A stretch of DNA of 64,000 nt, taken from Neisseria brasiliensis. Its GTDB lineage: Bacteria; Pseudomonadota; Gammaproteobacteria; Burkholderiales; Neisseriaceae. The notes below the pieces were generated by a model. The model was not told the DNA's origin. It did not search any database and worked only from the letters and a program-made list of their open reading frames with translations. Below are positions 33,795 through 42,001 of the stretch, piece after piece (the first letter of the stretch is position 1; each line of letters begins with the position of its first letter). The stretch lies in assembly GCF_009671065.1 (NCBI RefSeq), contig NZ_CP046027.1:1798001-1862000 (forward strand), read 5' to 3'. Made by a program: the position numbers and the translations under genes.

Positions 33795-35126
33795 TTAGCT
33801 GTCGCCGTAGATTTTTTGTTTCAACAGCAGGCAGACTGTCATCACTAATGACGGAATCGCCAGAATCACGAAAATAGTGACAAAATCCAGTTTCCATGCA
33901 ATCAATTGGCCGGTTAAGAAGGTGCCGGCAATCGCGCCGAAACGGCCGATACCCAACATCCAAGACACACCGGTGGCGCGGCATTCGGTCGGATAGAATT
34001 TGGCAGCCAAAGCAGGCAGGGAGGTTTGCGCGGTGTTTTGCATCACGCCGGCGAACAACACCACGGCAATCAACATACCCAAGCCCTGACCCAGCGACCA
34101 GCCGATACAGGCCACCGATACTGCAGTTAAGAAAGACAAGAATGCAATCAGTCGGTTGCCGTTGAAGCGGTCCATCAAGTAGCCGCTGGCAATCGCGCCT
34201 AAGCCACCCAAGGCAAACAAGCCGGAAATACGCGGGCCCAGTTCAGGCGGCATATTCGCTTCTTTAAACAACACCGGCATCCAGTTGATCATGGCGTAGA
34301 AAATAATCAGGCCGCTGAAGTAAGAGAGCCACAGCAAAATCGAACCGGCGCGGAAGTGGCTACCCAAAACCATCGCCATCGGGTTGTCGGTCTTCTGTTC
34401 GGTATTTTTTTCAGGCAACACAAACACGGCATTGCTCAAATCAGCTTTAGGGTTAATGCGTTGCAGGATTTTTCGCACTTTCTCGGCCGGTTGGTTTTTA
34501 GACACCAAAAACGAAGCCGAACGCGGCATGATGAAAATCATCAATACGCCCAAAATCAAAGGCAGCAAACCACACCACAACATCGCTGTGCGCCAGCCGT
34601 ATTCAGGAATGATAAACGAAGCAAAGAAACCACCCGCAGCTGCGCCCACAGGGAAGCCGCAATACATGGTATTCAGGATTAACGAGCGTTTGTGATCCGG
34701 ACAGTATTCAGACAGCATTGCCACCGCATTCGGCATGGCTGCGCCCAAGCCCAAACCGGTGATGAAGCGCAAGATGGTCATTTGCGTCAAATCTTGGGCA
34801 AAAGCCGAAGCCACGCAGAAGCCGGAAAACACCAAAACAGAAGCAGTTAATACGATTTTGCGACCGAATTTATCCGCAATCGGCCCTGAAGTCATCGCGC
34901 CGATGGCCAAGCCGAACAGCGCCGCGCTCAATACCGGTGCCAATTGGCTTTTTTCAATGCCCCATTCTTCCAAAAGGCTCGGTGCGACATAGCCGATGGC
35001 TGCGGTATCCAGGCCGTCAAAAAAGGCAATCAGCAGGCAGATGATAAAAATCATCCATTGATAACCGGAAAATTTATTTTCATTTAAGAAATTTTGCACA
35101 TTAATCGTGCGGCCGGTGATTTCCAT
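33795..35126 (-). CDS. Aromatic acid:H+ symporter, MFS (PcaK-like)
   Basis: A 443-residue major facilitator protein of the AAHS family with about 12 membrane segments. The family motif in TM1 is FFDGLDTAAIGYVAPSL; the loop 2-3 motif is GPIADKFGRKIVL. It opens the pobA-lig operon, so uptake of 4-hydroxybenzoate or protocatechuate is likely. TTGGAGAAA at 35129-35137 fixes the ATG at 35126. Confidence 0.9.
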   Translation of the reverse strand: MEITGRTINVQNFLNENKFSGYQWMIFIICLLIAFFDGLDTAAIGYVAPSLLEEWGIEKSQLAPVLSAALFGLAIGAMTSGPIADKFGRKIVLTASVLVFSGFCVASAFAQDLTQMTILRFITGLGLGAAMPNAVAMLSEYCPDHKRSLILNTMYCGFPVGAAAGGFFASFIIPEYGWRTAMLWCGLLPLILGVLMIFIMPRSASFLVSKNQPAEKVRKILQRINPKADLSNAVFVLPEKNTEQKTDNPMAMVLGSHFRAGSILLWLSYFSGLIIFYAMINWMPVLFKEANMPPELGPRISGLFALGGLGAIASGYLMDRFNGNRLIAFLSFLTAVSVACIGWSLGQGLGMLIAVVLFAGVMQNTAQTSLPALAAKFYPTECRATGVSWMLGIGRFGAIAGTFLTGQLIAWKLDFVTIFVILAIPSLVMTVCLLLKQKIYGDS

Positions 35127-35398
35127 GAGTTTCTCCAAATGTTATTGAGTCACCTTGTAATCATTAGAAACCTAATGATTTATAGGTATGTTTTTGTAAT
35201 TCCATTATTGTAGATAAAACTGTTAAGTTAAAGTATGTAATCTTTCTAAGAGTTATAACAAAAATGAATAGCTAAAAGGCCGGCTGAAAGTCAATCTGCT
35301 ATTTCAAAGCAGGATTATAGCAAAAATGGATAGATAAAACATAGGAGCTATAATTAAAATGATATGGTTTATATGAATGAATTCACTAAAATAGCAGT
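35127..35398. promoter_or_regulatory. Divergent control region between the symporter and flavoprotein genes
   Basis: 272 AT-rich bases between two outward-facing catabolic units. It must hold both promoters. I could not fix boxes or a LysR-type T-N11-A site with confidence. A single degenerate uptake sequence (AGGCCGGCTGAAA) is near 35278. Confidence 0.4.
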
Positions 35399-37210
35399 AT
35401 GTTACAAATGATTACAGAGATGGAAACCATGCAGCAGCCAGCACGCCAGACCATTGCCGATTGGCAGTGCGACATATTAATTGCCGGAAGCGGCGCGGGC
35501 GGATTGTCGGCAGCGGTGACAGCGGCGCATCACGGCTTGAATGTATTGGTGGCTGAGCGTGCAGCGACTTGCGGCGGCGCGACGGCGCGTTCGGGAGGCT
35601 GGGCTTGGACGCCGGGCAACGCCTTTGCTAAAGCTGACGGCGTCAACGAGCCGCGCGATGATTTCCGCAGCTATCTGAAAGCCGTGATTGGTGAGCAGGA
35701 TTATGATCACGAGCGCATTGAAATGTTTTTGGAAAATGTGCCGCACATGGTCAGCTTTTTCGAGCAGAAAACGCCGCTGAAATTCACGCCCGGTGCAAAA
35801 ATTTGTGATATTTACGGCCATTTGCCCGGTGCCGGTAGCGGCCATCGCTCGGTGGCGGCAACACCGTTTTACGCCAAATCGCTGCCGAAACATCTGCTGG
35901 CTATTTTGCCCGACCAATACAAGATGACTTCGTTTTGGGGCATGGGCATCATGGCGGGGCCGGATTTAGGGCATTTTCTCAACGCCATGAAAAAGCCGCA
36001 GAGCTTTCTTCATGCCGCCAAACGCTTTTCCATCCATGTGTGGGACAAAGCCGTACACAAGCGCAATATGCAGATGGTTAACGGCTTGGCGCTGATTGCC
36101 AAGTTGGTACAGGCGGCTGATGAAAAAGGCGTGCGCATTGAAGTGAATACCGCCATCAAAGAGCTGATTGAAGATGAAAACGGCCGCATTGTTGGCGCTT
36201 ATCTGAAGACGCCGCAAGGCTTGGTGCGTGTATCGGCGGCCAAAGGCGTGATTTTGGCCACCGGCGGCTATCCGGTCAATGTCGAGCGGCGCAAGAATTT
36301 TCCGCGCAACCCAAGCGGCGAAGAACATTGGACGCTGGCACCGCCTGAAGCAGACGGTGCCGGACTCGCTTTGGCCGAAAGCGCGGGCGGTTATTTAGAT
36401 GATTCCGGCCGCTCGCCGGCGGCGTGGTGTCCGGTTTCGCTGGTGAAATTCAAAGACGGCAGCGAAGGCGTGTTCCCGCATATTGCCGACCGCGCCAAGC
36501 CGGGCATCATCGGTGTCTTGAAAAACGGCAAACGCTTTGTCAATGAAGCCAACGGCTGTTACGACTATGTGACCGGTATGCTCAACGCGGTGCCGGAAGG
36601 TGAAAAAGTCGAATCTTGGCTGATTGGAGACAAACGCGCCGTGCGCAGCTATATGTTTGGTTATGCCAAGCCGCGCCCGATTCCGCTGCAGATTTACACC
36701 GACTATCTGCGCTGCATTACCGAAGCCGATACTTTGGATCAACTGGCGGAAAAATGCGGCATCGATCCGGTTGGCTTGATGCATACCGTTGCCGAGTTCA
36801 ACCAAATGGCCAAAGCAGGTAAAGATACCGATTTCGGCCGTGGCGACACGCCGTTTAACCGTTCCGGCGGCGACGCGTCAACCGGCTTTCACAATCCATC
36901 GTTAGCGCCGTTGGGCAAAGGCCCTTATTACGCGGTAAAAGTGCAGGTCGGCTCGTTCGGTACATTTGCCGGTATCGCGGTGGATGCATGGTCGCGCGTG
37001 TTGCGTTCAGACGGCAGCGTGGTAGCAGGATTGTATGCCGTCGGGCTGGATCAGAAATCCGTGTTCGGCGGCAATTACCCTTGTGGTGGCATCAACATCG
37101 GTCCCGCGCTGACATTCGGTTATGCCGCTGCCCGCCACATCGCCGGTGTGACCGCGTATGAAGACGATGGCAGCAGTTTCCCATCGGCAGATTATCAAGG
37201 CAGTTTTTAA
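35399..37210 (+). CDS. KstD/fumarate-reductase-like FAD-dependent dehydrogenase
   Basis: A 603-residue flavoprotein. FAD motif DILIAGSGAGGLSAAVTAAHHG followed by GGATARSGGWAWTPGN, and C-terminal GGINIGPALTFGYAAARHIAG. This is the family of 3-ketosteroid delta-1-dehydrogenases and related ring desaturases. It faces the pobA-lig operon, so it might desaturate a cyclohexane or cyclohexene carboxylate on the way to an aromatic acid; this is inference from context. Start uncertain: several Met codons lie in the first 11. Confidence 0.75.
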   Translation: MLQMITEMETMQQPARQTIADWQCDILIAGSGAGGLSAAVTAAHHGLNVLVAERAATCGGATARSGGWAWTPGNAFAKADGVNEPRDDFRSYLKAVIGEQDYDHERIEMFLENVPHMVSFFEQKTPLKFTPGAKICDIYGHLPGAGSGHRSVAATPFYAKSLPKHLLAILPDQYKMTSFWGMGIMAGPDLGHFLNAMKKPQSFLHAAKRFSIHVWDKAVHKRNMQMVNGLALIAKLVQAADEKGVRIEVNTAIKELIEDENGRIVGAYLKTPQGLVRVSAAKGVILATGGYPVNVERRKNFPRNPSGEEHWTLAPPEADGAGLALAESAGGYLDDSGRSPAAWCPVSLVKFKDGSEGVFPHIADRAKPGIIGVLKNGKRFVNEANGCYDYVTGMLNAVPEGEKVESWLIGDKRAVRSYMFGYAKPRPIPLQIYTDYLRCITEADTLDQLAEKCGIDPVGLMHTVAEFNQMAKAGKDTDFGRGDTPFNRSGGDASTGFHNPSLAPLGKGPYYAVKVQVGSFGTFAGIAVDAWSRVLRSDGSVVAGLYAVGLDQKSVFGGNYPCGGINIGPALTFGYAAARHIAGVTAYEDDGSSFPSADYQGSF

Positions 37211-37267
37211 GAGAGGCCGTCTGAAAGCTTCAGACGGCCTAACAACCATTTTTCTAAGGAGAGAATA

Positions 37268-38086
37268 ATGAGCAAACGCCTAATCGGCATGGCGCCTTTG
37301 AGCGTATTGGGCACCGAGCCGGTGGATTTTATCCAAGCCGCGGCGAAGACGGGTTTCGATTTCATCGGCCTGCGCACCCGTCCGGTAACCACCACCGAAA
37401 AAGACCTGAATCTGTTGCACAACAATCCGCGCATGAAAGAAGTATTGGCAGCCTTGAAAGACACCGGCATGAAAGTGGTCGATACCGAATTTTTAGCCAT
37501 CGATGAACATGTTACGCCCGATGTTTGGCTACCTATGCTGGAAGCCGCCGCGCAATTGGGTGCGCAAAGCCTGACCGCTACCATCACCGATCCGGATTTG
37601 GCGCGCGCGACGGATGTGATGGCGTGCTTGGTAGAAGATGCCAAAAAATCCAATCTTATCATTACCTTAGAGCCGATTTCCTATCAAACCGTCAAACTTT
37701 TAACCGAAGCAGCGGATGTGGCCGAGCAAACCGGCTGTCAGGTATTGTTTGATACGTTGCATTTCCACCGTGCATTCGGCGAACCGGAACACATCATTCC
37801 TGCCTTGCCGTATTTGGCCAATATGATTCAATTGTGTGATGGTGTGCTGGCCGAACGTGCCGATACGCGTGAAGGCTTGATTGAAGAATCGCGTGCCAAA
37901 CGCGGCGTGCCGGGCGAAGGCGATTTCAAATTGGCCGAATGTGTAGCCTTGTTGCCGGAAGACATGCCGGTGAGCATTGAAGTGCCGAATCCGAAATTTG
38001 CCGAATTGGGCTTGGAAGGCTATTTGCGCTATTTGAAAGCGGCCACCGAGCAGGTATTGGAAAAAGCCGCAGCTTTACGCGTTTAA
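37268..38086 (+). CDS. Sugar phosphate isomerase/epimerase-like TIM-barrel protein
   Basis: Xylose-isomerase-like TIM barrel of 272 residues. Metal-ligand-type acidic positions appear in VVDTEFLAID, LIITLEPISY, VLFDTLHFHRAFGEP and VSIEVPNP. These superfamily members include 3-dehydroshikimate dehydratases (AsbF, QuiC N-terminal domain), but the sequence is not clearly one of them. Follows the flavoprotein gene after an uptake-sequence hairpin (37212-37240) with AAGGAGAG before the start, so the two likely work together. Confidence 0.75.
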   Translation: MSKRLIGMAPLSVLGTEPVDFIQAAAKTGFDFIGLRTRPVTTTEKDLNLLHNNPRMKEVLAALKDTGMKVVDTEFLAIDEHVTPDVWLPMLEAAAQLGAQSLTATITDPDLARATDVMACLVEDAKKSNLIITLEPISYQTVKLLTEAADVAEQTGCQVLFDTLHFHRAFGEPEHIIPALPYLANMIQLCDGVLAERADTREGLIEESRAKRGVPGEGDFKLAECVALLPEDMPVSIEVPNPKFAELGLEGYLRYLKAATEQVLEKAAALRV

Positions 38087-38100
38087 GTGAATCATTTAAA

Positions 38101-38141
38101 AAAATGCCGTCTGAACGTGAAAAACGTTCAGACGGCATTTT
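38101..38141. terminator. Bidirectional uptake-sequence terminator (AT type)
   Basis: AAAATGCCGTCTGAACGT and its complement with a 5-base loop and T runs, between two convergent genes. Confidence 0.88.
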
Positions 38142-38166
38142 TGATTGCGCTTATATCCAGCGGCCA

Positions 38167-39300
38167 TTATTCATGATGCTGTTTCCAATACAAATCCTGT
38201 GCCACCAAGCGAGCAGGGGCGTTGGCGGCGCCATATTGGTCGTAGCCGCCGCGGCGTTCGCAGATTTCAAAGAAAAAGCGGTTTTCAATCAATTGCGAAT
38301 AAGCATGCAGGAATTCGCCACCGTTACCGTCGGCATCGTAGAGCAAATGATGTTCGCGCAAACGGTCGATGAAATCGTCGGCCAAACCGAATCGTGCCTG
38401 CAAATCATCGTAATAGTTTTGCGGGATGTCGAGCAGATTGGTGCCATTTTGACGCATAAAGGCCACGGTTTCAAAAATATCGTCGCTGGCAAAGGCGATG
38501 TGTTGCAGGCCGGCGCCTTTGTAGTTGGCCATTGAGCGTGAAACTAAAGTATTTTGGTTGTCAGAAATGTTCAACGGTAGGCGGATTTGGCCGTTTTGGC
38601 TGCGCAACACACGGCTTTTCATTAGGCCGTAAGGGTCGGGCAGGGTTAAGTCGTTTTCGATGTTGAAGCCGAATAAGGCGGCGAAATGCAGCGTCCAGCG
38701 ATCCATCATGTCGTTGGGCACGCCATAAGCGGTGTGGTCGATGCGGCTGAGTTTCGGCTCGCCTTGGAATTTGGTTTTGTGGAAATCGACGCTGTAAATG
38801 TCGCTGTCGACAAAATACTGCAAACCGCCATTAGGTGAGCGGATGGCGTGCACATGGCGCTTGTTCGGGCCGACTTTGCCTTGGTAGAAAATATTGCCAT
38901 ATTCGATGGCGCGCTGATACATGGCTTCGGCATCGCTGACTTTATACGCCGCCGCGCACACCGATGTACTGTGTACGTTGAAAAAGGCATCGGCCAAAGA
39001 ATCCGGCTCGGCGTTGAGAATCAGGTTCACGCCGCCGTGTTGGTAGAGCGAAACGTTTTTGCTTTTGTGCAAACCGGTTTTTTGGAAGCCGAATTGGCGC
39101 AAAATATTATCCAAACGCTGGGCACTGGTATCGTTGACGGCAAATTCGACGAAATCGGTGTCTTGAAATTCAGGCGCGGCAGGCGGGGTGAACAATTCGG
39201 CCGATACGGTCAGGTTTTGCTGTTTCAGACGGCCGGCGACTTGTTCTTCCAGATGCTGTTTTGATATAACCTTGTCGAAAGGCCGTCTGAAAATCTGATT
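38167..39300 (-). CDS. HPPD-like protein resembling the C-terminal half of QuiC dehydroshikimate dehydratase
   Basis: The open frame has two vicinal-oxygen-chelate units: FVEFAVNDTSAQRLDNIL with NLILNAEPDSLADAFF and SVCAAAYKV, then IDHTAYGVPNDMMDRW, LQHIAFASDD and FFFEICERRGGYDQYG. This matches the HPPD-like domain fused behind a TIM barrel in bacterial QuiC. No in-frame ATG exists before the domain; upstream codons read KQHLEEQVAGRLKQQ, like the QuiC linker, up to a stop at 39301. The only common start is TTG at 39195 without a ribosome site. It may be a truncated or fused remnant, or use an odd start. Lies after a symporter and shikimate dehydrogenase genes. Confidence 0.65.
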   Translation of the reverse strand, partial: NQIFRRPFDKVISKQHLEEQVAGRLKQQNLTVSAELFTPPAAPEFQDTDFVEFAVNDTSAQRLDNILRQFGFQKTGLHKSKNVSLYQHGGVNLILNAEPDSLADAFFNVHSTSVCAAAYKVSDAEAMYQRAIEYGNIFYQGKVGPNKRHVHAIRSPNGGLQYFVDSDIYSVDFHKTKFQGEPKLSRIDHTAYGVPNDMMDRWTLHFAALFGFNIENDLTLPDPYGLMKSRVLRSQNGQIRLPLNISDNQNTLVSRSMANYKGAGLQHIAFASDDIFETVAFMRQNGTNLLDIPQNYYDDLQARFGLADDFIDRLREHHLLYDADGNGGEFLHAYSQLIENRFFFEICERRGGYDQYGAANAPARLVAQDLYWKQHHE

Positions 39301-39312
39301 TCAGACGGCCTA
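39279..39312. terminator. Uptake-sequence hairpin before the HPPD-like gene
   Basis: AAGGCCGTCTGAAAATC with the facing TTTCAGACGGCC sits exactly at the open 5' end of the HPPD-like frame. Confidence 0.6.
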
Positions 39313-39314
39313 TT

Positions 39315-40679
39315 TTAACGGCTTATTTCAACGCACTCAAACTTCAGCCCCGGTTGGTTGCGGTACAGGAGGTATTTGATGGCCAACGACACGGCAATCA
39401 GCAGAGCCGGTACGGTCAAAGCCATCGCCACGGTTGAGAAATTCCAGCCTGCATTCAACATCCATGCGCCGGCAAATGCGGAAATAATCGCACCGGTGCG
39501 GCCGATACCGTGCATCCAGCTGTTGCCGGTCGCGCGGGCGCTCAATGGGAAGAAGTTGCTCGACAAGGCGTTCATGCTGGTGCCGCCGCCGTTAAACGCT
39601 GCGCCGATGTAGAATGAGGTAATACACAGCAGCAGATATTCTGCGCCCAAGCTGCTCATGAACACCAATACTACTGCGCCGCTGACGTAAGAGAGCGCCA
39701 AGACGCGGTGTGGCTCGAAGCGGTCCATAAACCAGCCCAGCATAATCGAACCCAACGGGTCGCCCAATTGGAACATGGCCGAAATAATCGATGCTTGCGC
39801 CGCAGTCATGCCGGATTCTTTAATCATGGTCGGCATCCAGCTGCCCAACAGGTACACCAAGAACAAATGGCTGAAGTAAATCACCCACAGCAGCAAGGTG
39901 CCTTTGGCGTAGTGATGGTTCAACACGGTTTTAATCGGGGTTTCATTGCTTTGCACCGTTTGCGGTTTAGGAATGAAGAAAGTCGATTGCTCAGTGGTGC
40001 TGCCCGGGGCGCATTGCTCCACGATTTTGCGGATTTCTTGACGGTCGGCACCTTTGTGCACCATATACGCCAGCGATTCCGGCAATTTGAAAATCATAAA
40101 CAGGCTCAACAGAATCGGTACGATACCGCCAAACCAGAATACGCTCGGCCAGCCCCATTGTGGAATCATCCACGCTGCCAAGAAGCCGCCGCCAGCCGCG
40201 CCGACGGTGAAGCCGGCAAACACGATGGTCACCAACAGCGAGCTGCGGTGTTCAGGTGAATATTCTTTGGCCAAGGTCGCCACCATCGGCATAATGCCGC
40301 CCATGGCAAAACCGGCGATGAAGCGGAACACAATCATGTGCCAAATTTGTGTGGCAAACGCCACCAGCAGCGTGAACAAGCCAAAAATAAACACGCTCAC
40401 AATCAATACTTTGCGGCGGCCGAAGCGATCACCCAAAGGGCCGGCGGTCAGTGCGCCGAAGGTCAGGCCGAAGAGGGCGGCACTCAATACCGGCGCCAAA
40501 TCGTTGTTGGGCAAATTCCAAGCTTCTTTCAGGCTTGGGCCGACGAAGCCCATAATCACCACATCGAAGCCGTCCATGACCACAATCAGGAAGCAGAGGA
40601 AAATCACCAATTTCTGGTAGGTACTCACGCCACGGCTGTCGAGTAGCTCGCGGACGTTGATTTCATGATTTTGCGACAT
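39315..40679 (-). CDS. Aromatic acid:H+ symporter, MFS (second copy)
   Basis: A 454-residue AAHS-family transporter with the motif MDGFDVVIMGFVGPSL in TM1 and GPLGDRFGRRKVL in loop 2-3. It differs widely from the symporter at 33.8 kb. Its neighbours are a shikimate-dehydrogenase-like gene upstream and the HPPD-like gene downstream, which suggests shikimate, quinate or dehydroshikimate as substrate. AAGGAGAAACC precedes the ATG at 40679. Confidence 0.9.
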   Translation of the reverse strand: MSQNHEINVRELLDSRGVSTYQKLVIFLCFLIVVMDGFDVVIMGFVGPSLKEAWNLPNNDLAPVLSAALFGLTFGALTAGPLGDRFGRRKVLIVSVFIFGLFTLLVAFATQIWHMIVFRFIAGFAMGGIMPMVATLAKEYSPEHRSSLLVTIVFAGFTVGAAGGGFLAAWMIPQWGWPSVFWFGGIVPILLSLFMIFKLPESLAYMVHKGADRQEIRKIVEQCAPGSTTEQSTFFIPKPQTVQSNETPIKTVLNHHYAKGTLLLWVIYFSHLFLVYLLGSWMPTMIKESGMTAAQASIISAMFQLGDPLGSIMLGWFMDRFEPHRVLALSYVSGAVVLVFMSSLGAEYLLLCITSFYIGAAFNGGGTSMNALSSNFFPLSARATGNSWMHGIGRTGAIISAFAGAWMLNAGWNFSTVAMALTVPALLIAVSLAIKYLLYRNQPGLKFECVEISR

Positions 40680-40768
40680 TTGGTTTCTCCTTATTAATCG
40701 CGTTTTTCTTATCAAGCTGAGTTACATTAATTTCAGACGGCCTTGAGGTAAGAGGCCGTCTGAAACCA

Positions 40769-41605
40769 TTAATACTGAATACGTGCCACTTCGCGCAGGT
40801 GTTCGGCAGTCGTGGTCGGCAGGTTGAAGTATTCCAAGTAAACCGGAATTTGTTCAAACAGCATATCGGTGCCGACTTGAATCACGCAGCCTTTGGCTTG
40901 GGCGGCGGCCAAAAATGCGGTGATTTTGCTTTGCAGCACCACATCGCCGACAAAGGCTTCCGGCGCAATACGCGCCACATCAACCGGCATCGGGTCGCCT
41001 TCATACATGCCCATCGGTGTGGCATTCACCACCAAATCAAAGCCTTGCGGATCATTGCTGCCGGTTTCGACGATTAAATCGGCATAGTGCTGTTTCAGAC
41101 GGCCTGCTAATGCTTCGGCGGCGGCTGCGTTGACATCAAACAAAGCCAAACGCGCCACGCCCGCTGCCGCCAAAGAGGCCGCAATCGCGCAGCCCACGCC
41201 ACCGCTGCCGACGACCAAAGCCGCTTTGCCTTCCGGTGCAAAACCTTTGCGGCGCACACCGCGCACAAAACCTTCGCCGTCGAACATATCGCCTTCCAGC
41301 TTGCCGTCGGCACCACGGCGCACGGCATTGCATGAACCGGCAATTTGCGCGGTCGGCGTCAGGCGGTCAACCAAATCGATGGTGGTGACTTTGTGCGGCA
41401 TGGTCACCAGCGCGCCGATGACGTTTTCGCAGGTGAACACGCTTTTCAGAAAATCAGGATAAACCGGTGTTTGCGAAGAAAACGGCACCACCAGCGCATT
41501 GATGTCGGCCGCTTCGAAATAAGGGTTGTAAATCATCGGCGATTTGAAAGTTTGAGTGGGGTAGCCGATGTGGGCAATGACTTGGGTCAAGCCGTTGATG
41601 TTCAT
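40769..41605 (-). CDS. Shikimate dehydrogenase-like oxidoreductase
   Basis: AroE-family protein of 278 residues. Substrate domain begins TQVIAHIGYPTQTFKSPMIYNPYF, with VTMPHK and SCNAVRR; NAD(P) site is LVVGSGGVGCAIAASLAAAG followed by NATPMGMYEGD. The usual SxS of biosynthetic AroE is replaced (FKSPMIY), as in other catabolic paralogues. Likely role: oxidation of shikimate or quinate toward 3-dehydroshikimate for protocatechuate formation. AAAGGAG lies 9 bases before the start. Confidence 0.85.
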   Translation of the reverse strand: MNINGLTQVIAHIGYPTQTFKSPMIYNPYFEAADINALVVPFSSQTPVYPDFLKSVFTCENVIGALVTMPHKVTTIDLVDRLTPTAQIAGSCNAVRRGADGKLEGDMFDGEGFVRGVRRKGFAPEGKAALVVGSGGVGCAIAASLAAAGVARLALFDVNAAAAEALAGRLKQHYADLIVETGSNDPQGFDLVVNATPMGMYEGDPMPVDVARIAPEAFVGDVVLQSKITAFLAAAQAKGCVIQVGTDMLFEQIPVYLEYFNLPTTTAEHLREVARIQY

Positions 41606-41839
41606 GAAGCTTCTCCTTTTGTTTGAGTGAAATACGGTTGTTATGGATTTTTCAGACGGCCTTTAATAAATTCTCAGGCCGTCTGAAAAAAATAGAATCA
41701 TAAACCTAATCTGTGTTTGATGGCTGTTTATTTTTGAATATTTCAACTAAGGCCGTCTGAAAAAGCAAGATGGCGATTTCAGACGGCCTGAGATCTTTGC
41801 AAAACCTCATGAGCCATCAATAAAACCAAAACTGCCGTC

Positions 41840-41859
41840 ATTCCCGCGCAGGCGGGAAT
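41840..41859 (+). repeat. dRS3 repeat, copy 1
   Basis: ATTCCC-N8-GGGAAT with core GCGCAGGC, matching the 20-base dRS3 consensus. Confidence 0.9.
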
Positions 41860-41917
41860 CCATTTTTGAGTATGACAAAATATTGAATAAAATAGGTTTC
41901 TGATAATTCTAAGATGG

Positions 41918-41937
41918 ATTCCCGCCTGCGCGGGAAT
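41918..41937 (-). repeat. dRS3 repeat, copy 2 (inverted)
   Basis: ATTCCC-N8-GGGAAT with core GCCTGCGC; exact reverse complement of copy 1, including flanks. Confidence 0.9.
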
Positions 41938-42001
41938 GACGGCGGTTATATGCGTTCCAGCATTTGAATGAGTTTTGCAAAGGTCTCGGCCTTGTCATTA
42001 T

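Larger units (their letters stand above)
41790..41987. mobile_element. Palindromic dRS3-bearing miniature element
   Basis: A 198-base unit with imperfect terminal inverted repeats (GAGATCTTTGCAAAAC ... TTTTGCAAAGGTCTC), the type of end I associate with neisserial IS5-family elements such as IS1106. Inside is a perfect 30-base inverted repeat whose arms each contain one dRS3 motif. No coding frame. It lies between ligU and the shikimate-dehydrogenase-like gene, in a gap of 396 bases that otherwise holds only two uptake-sequence hairpins (41650-41695 and 41750-41790). Confidence 0.7.

Noticed and set aside
41790..41987. Correia repeat-enclosed element
   Set aside because: The ends are not TATAG-type Correia termini; they look like IS5-family ends and the inner repeats are dRS3.
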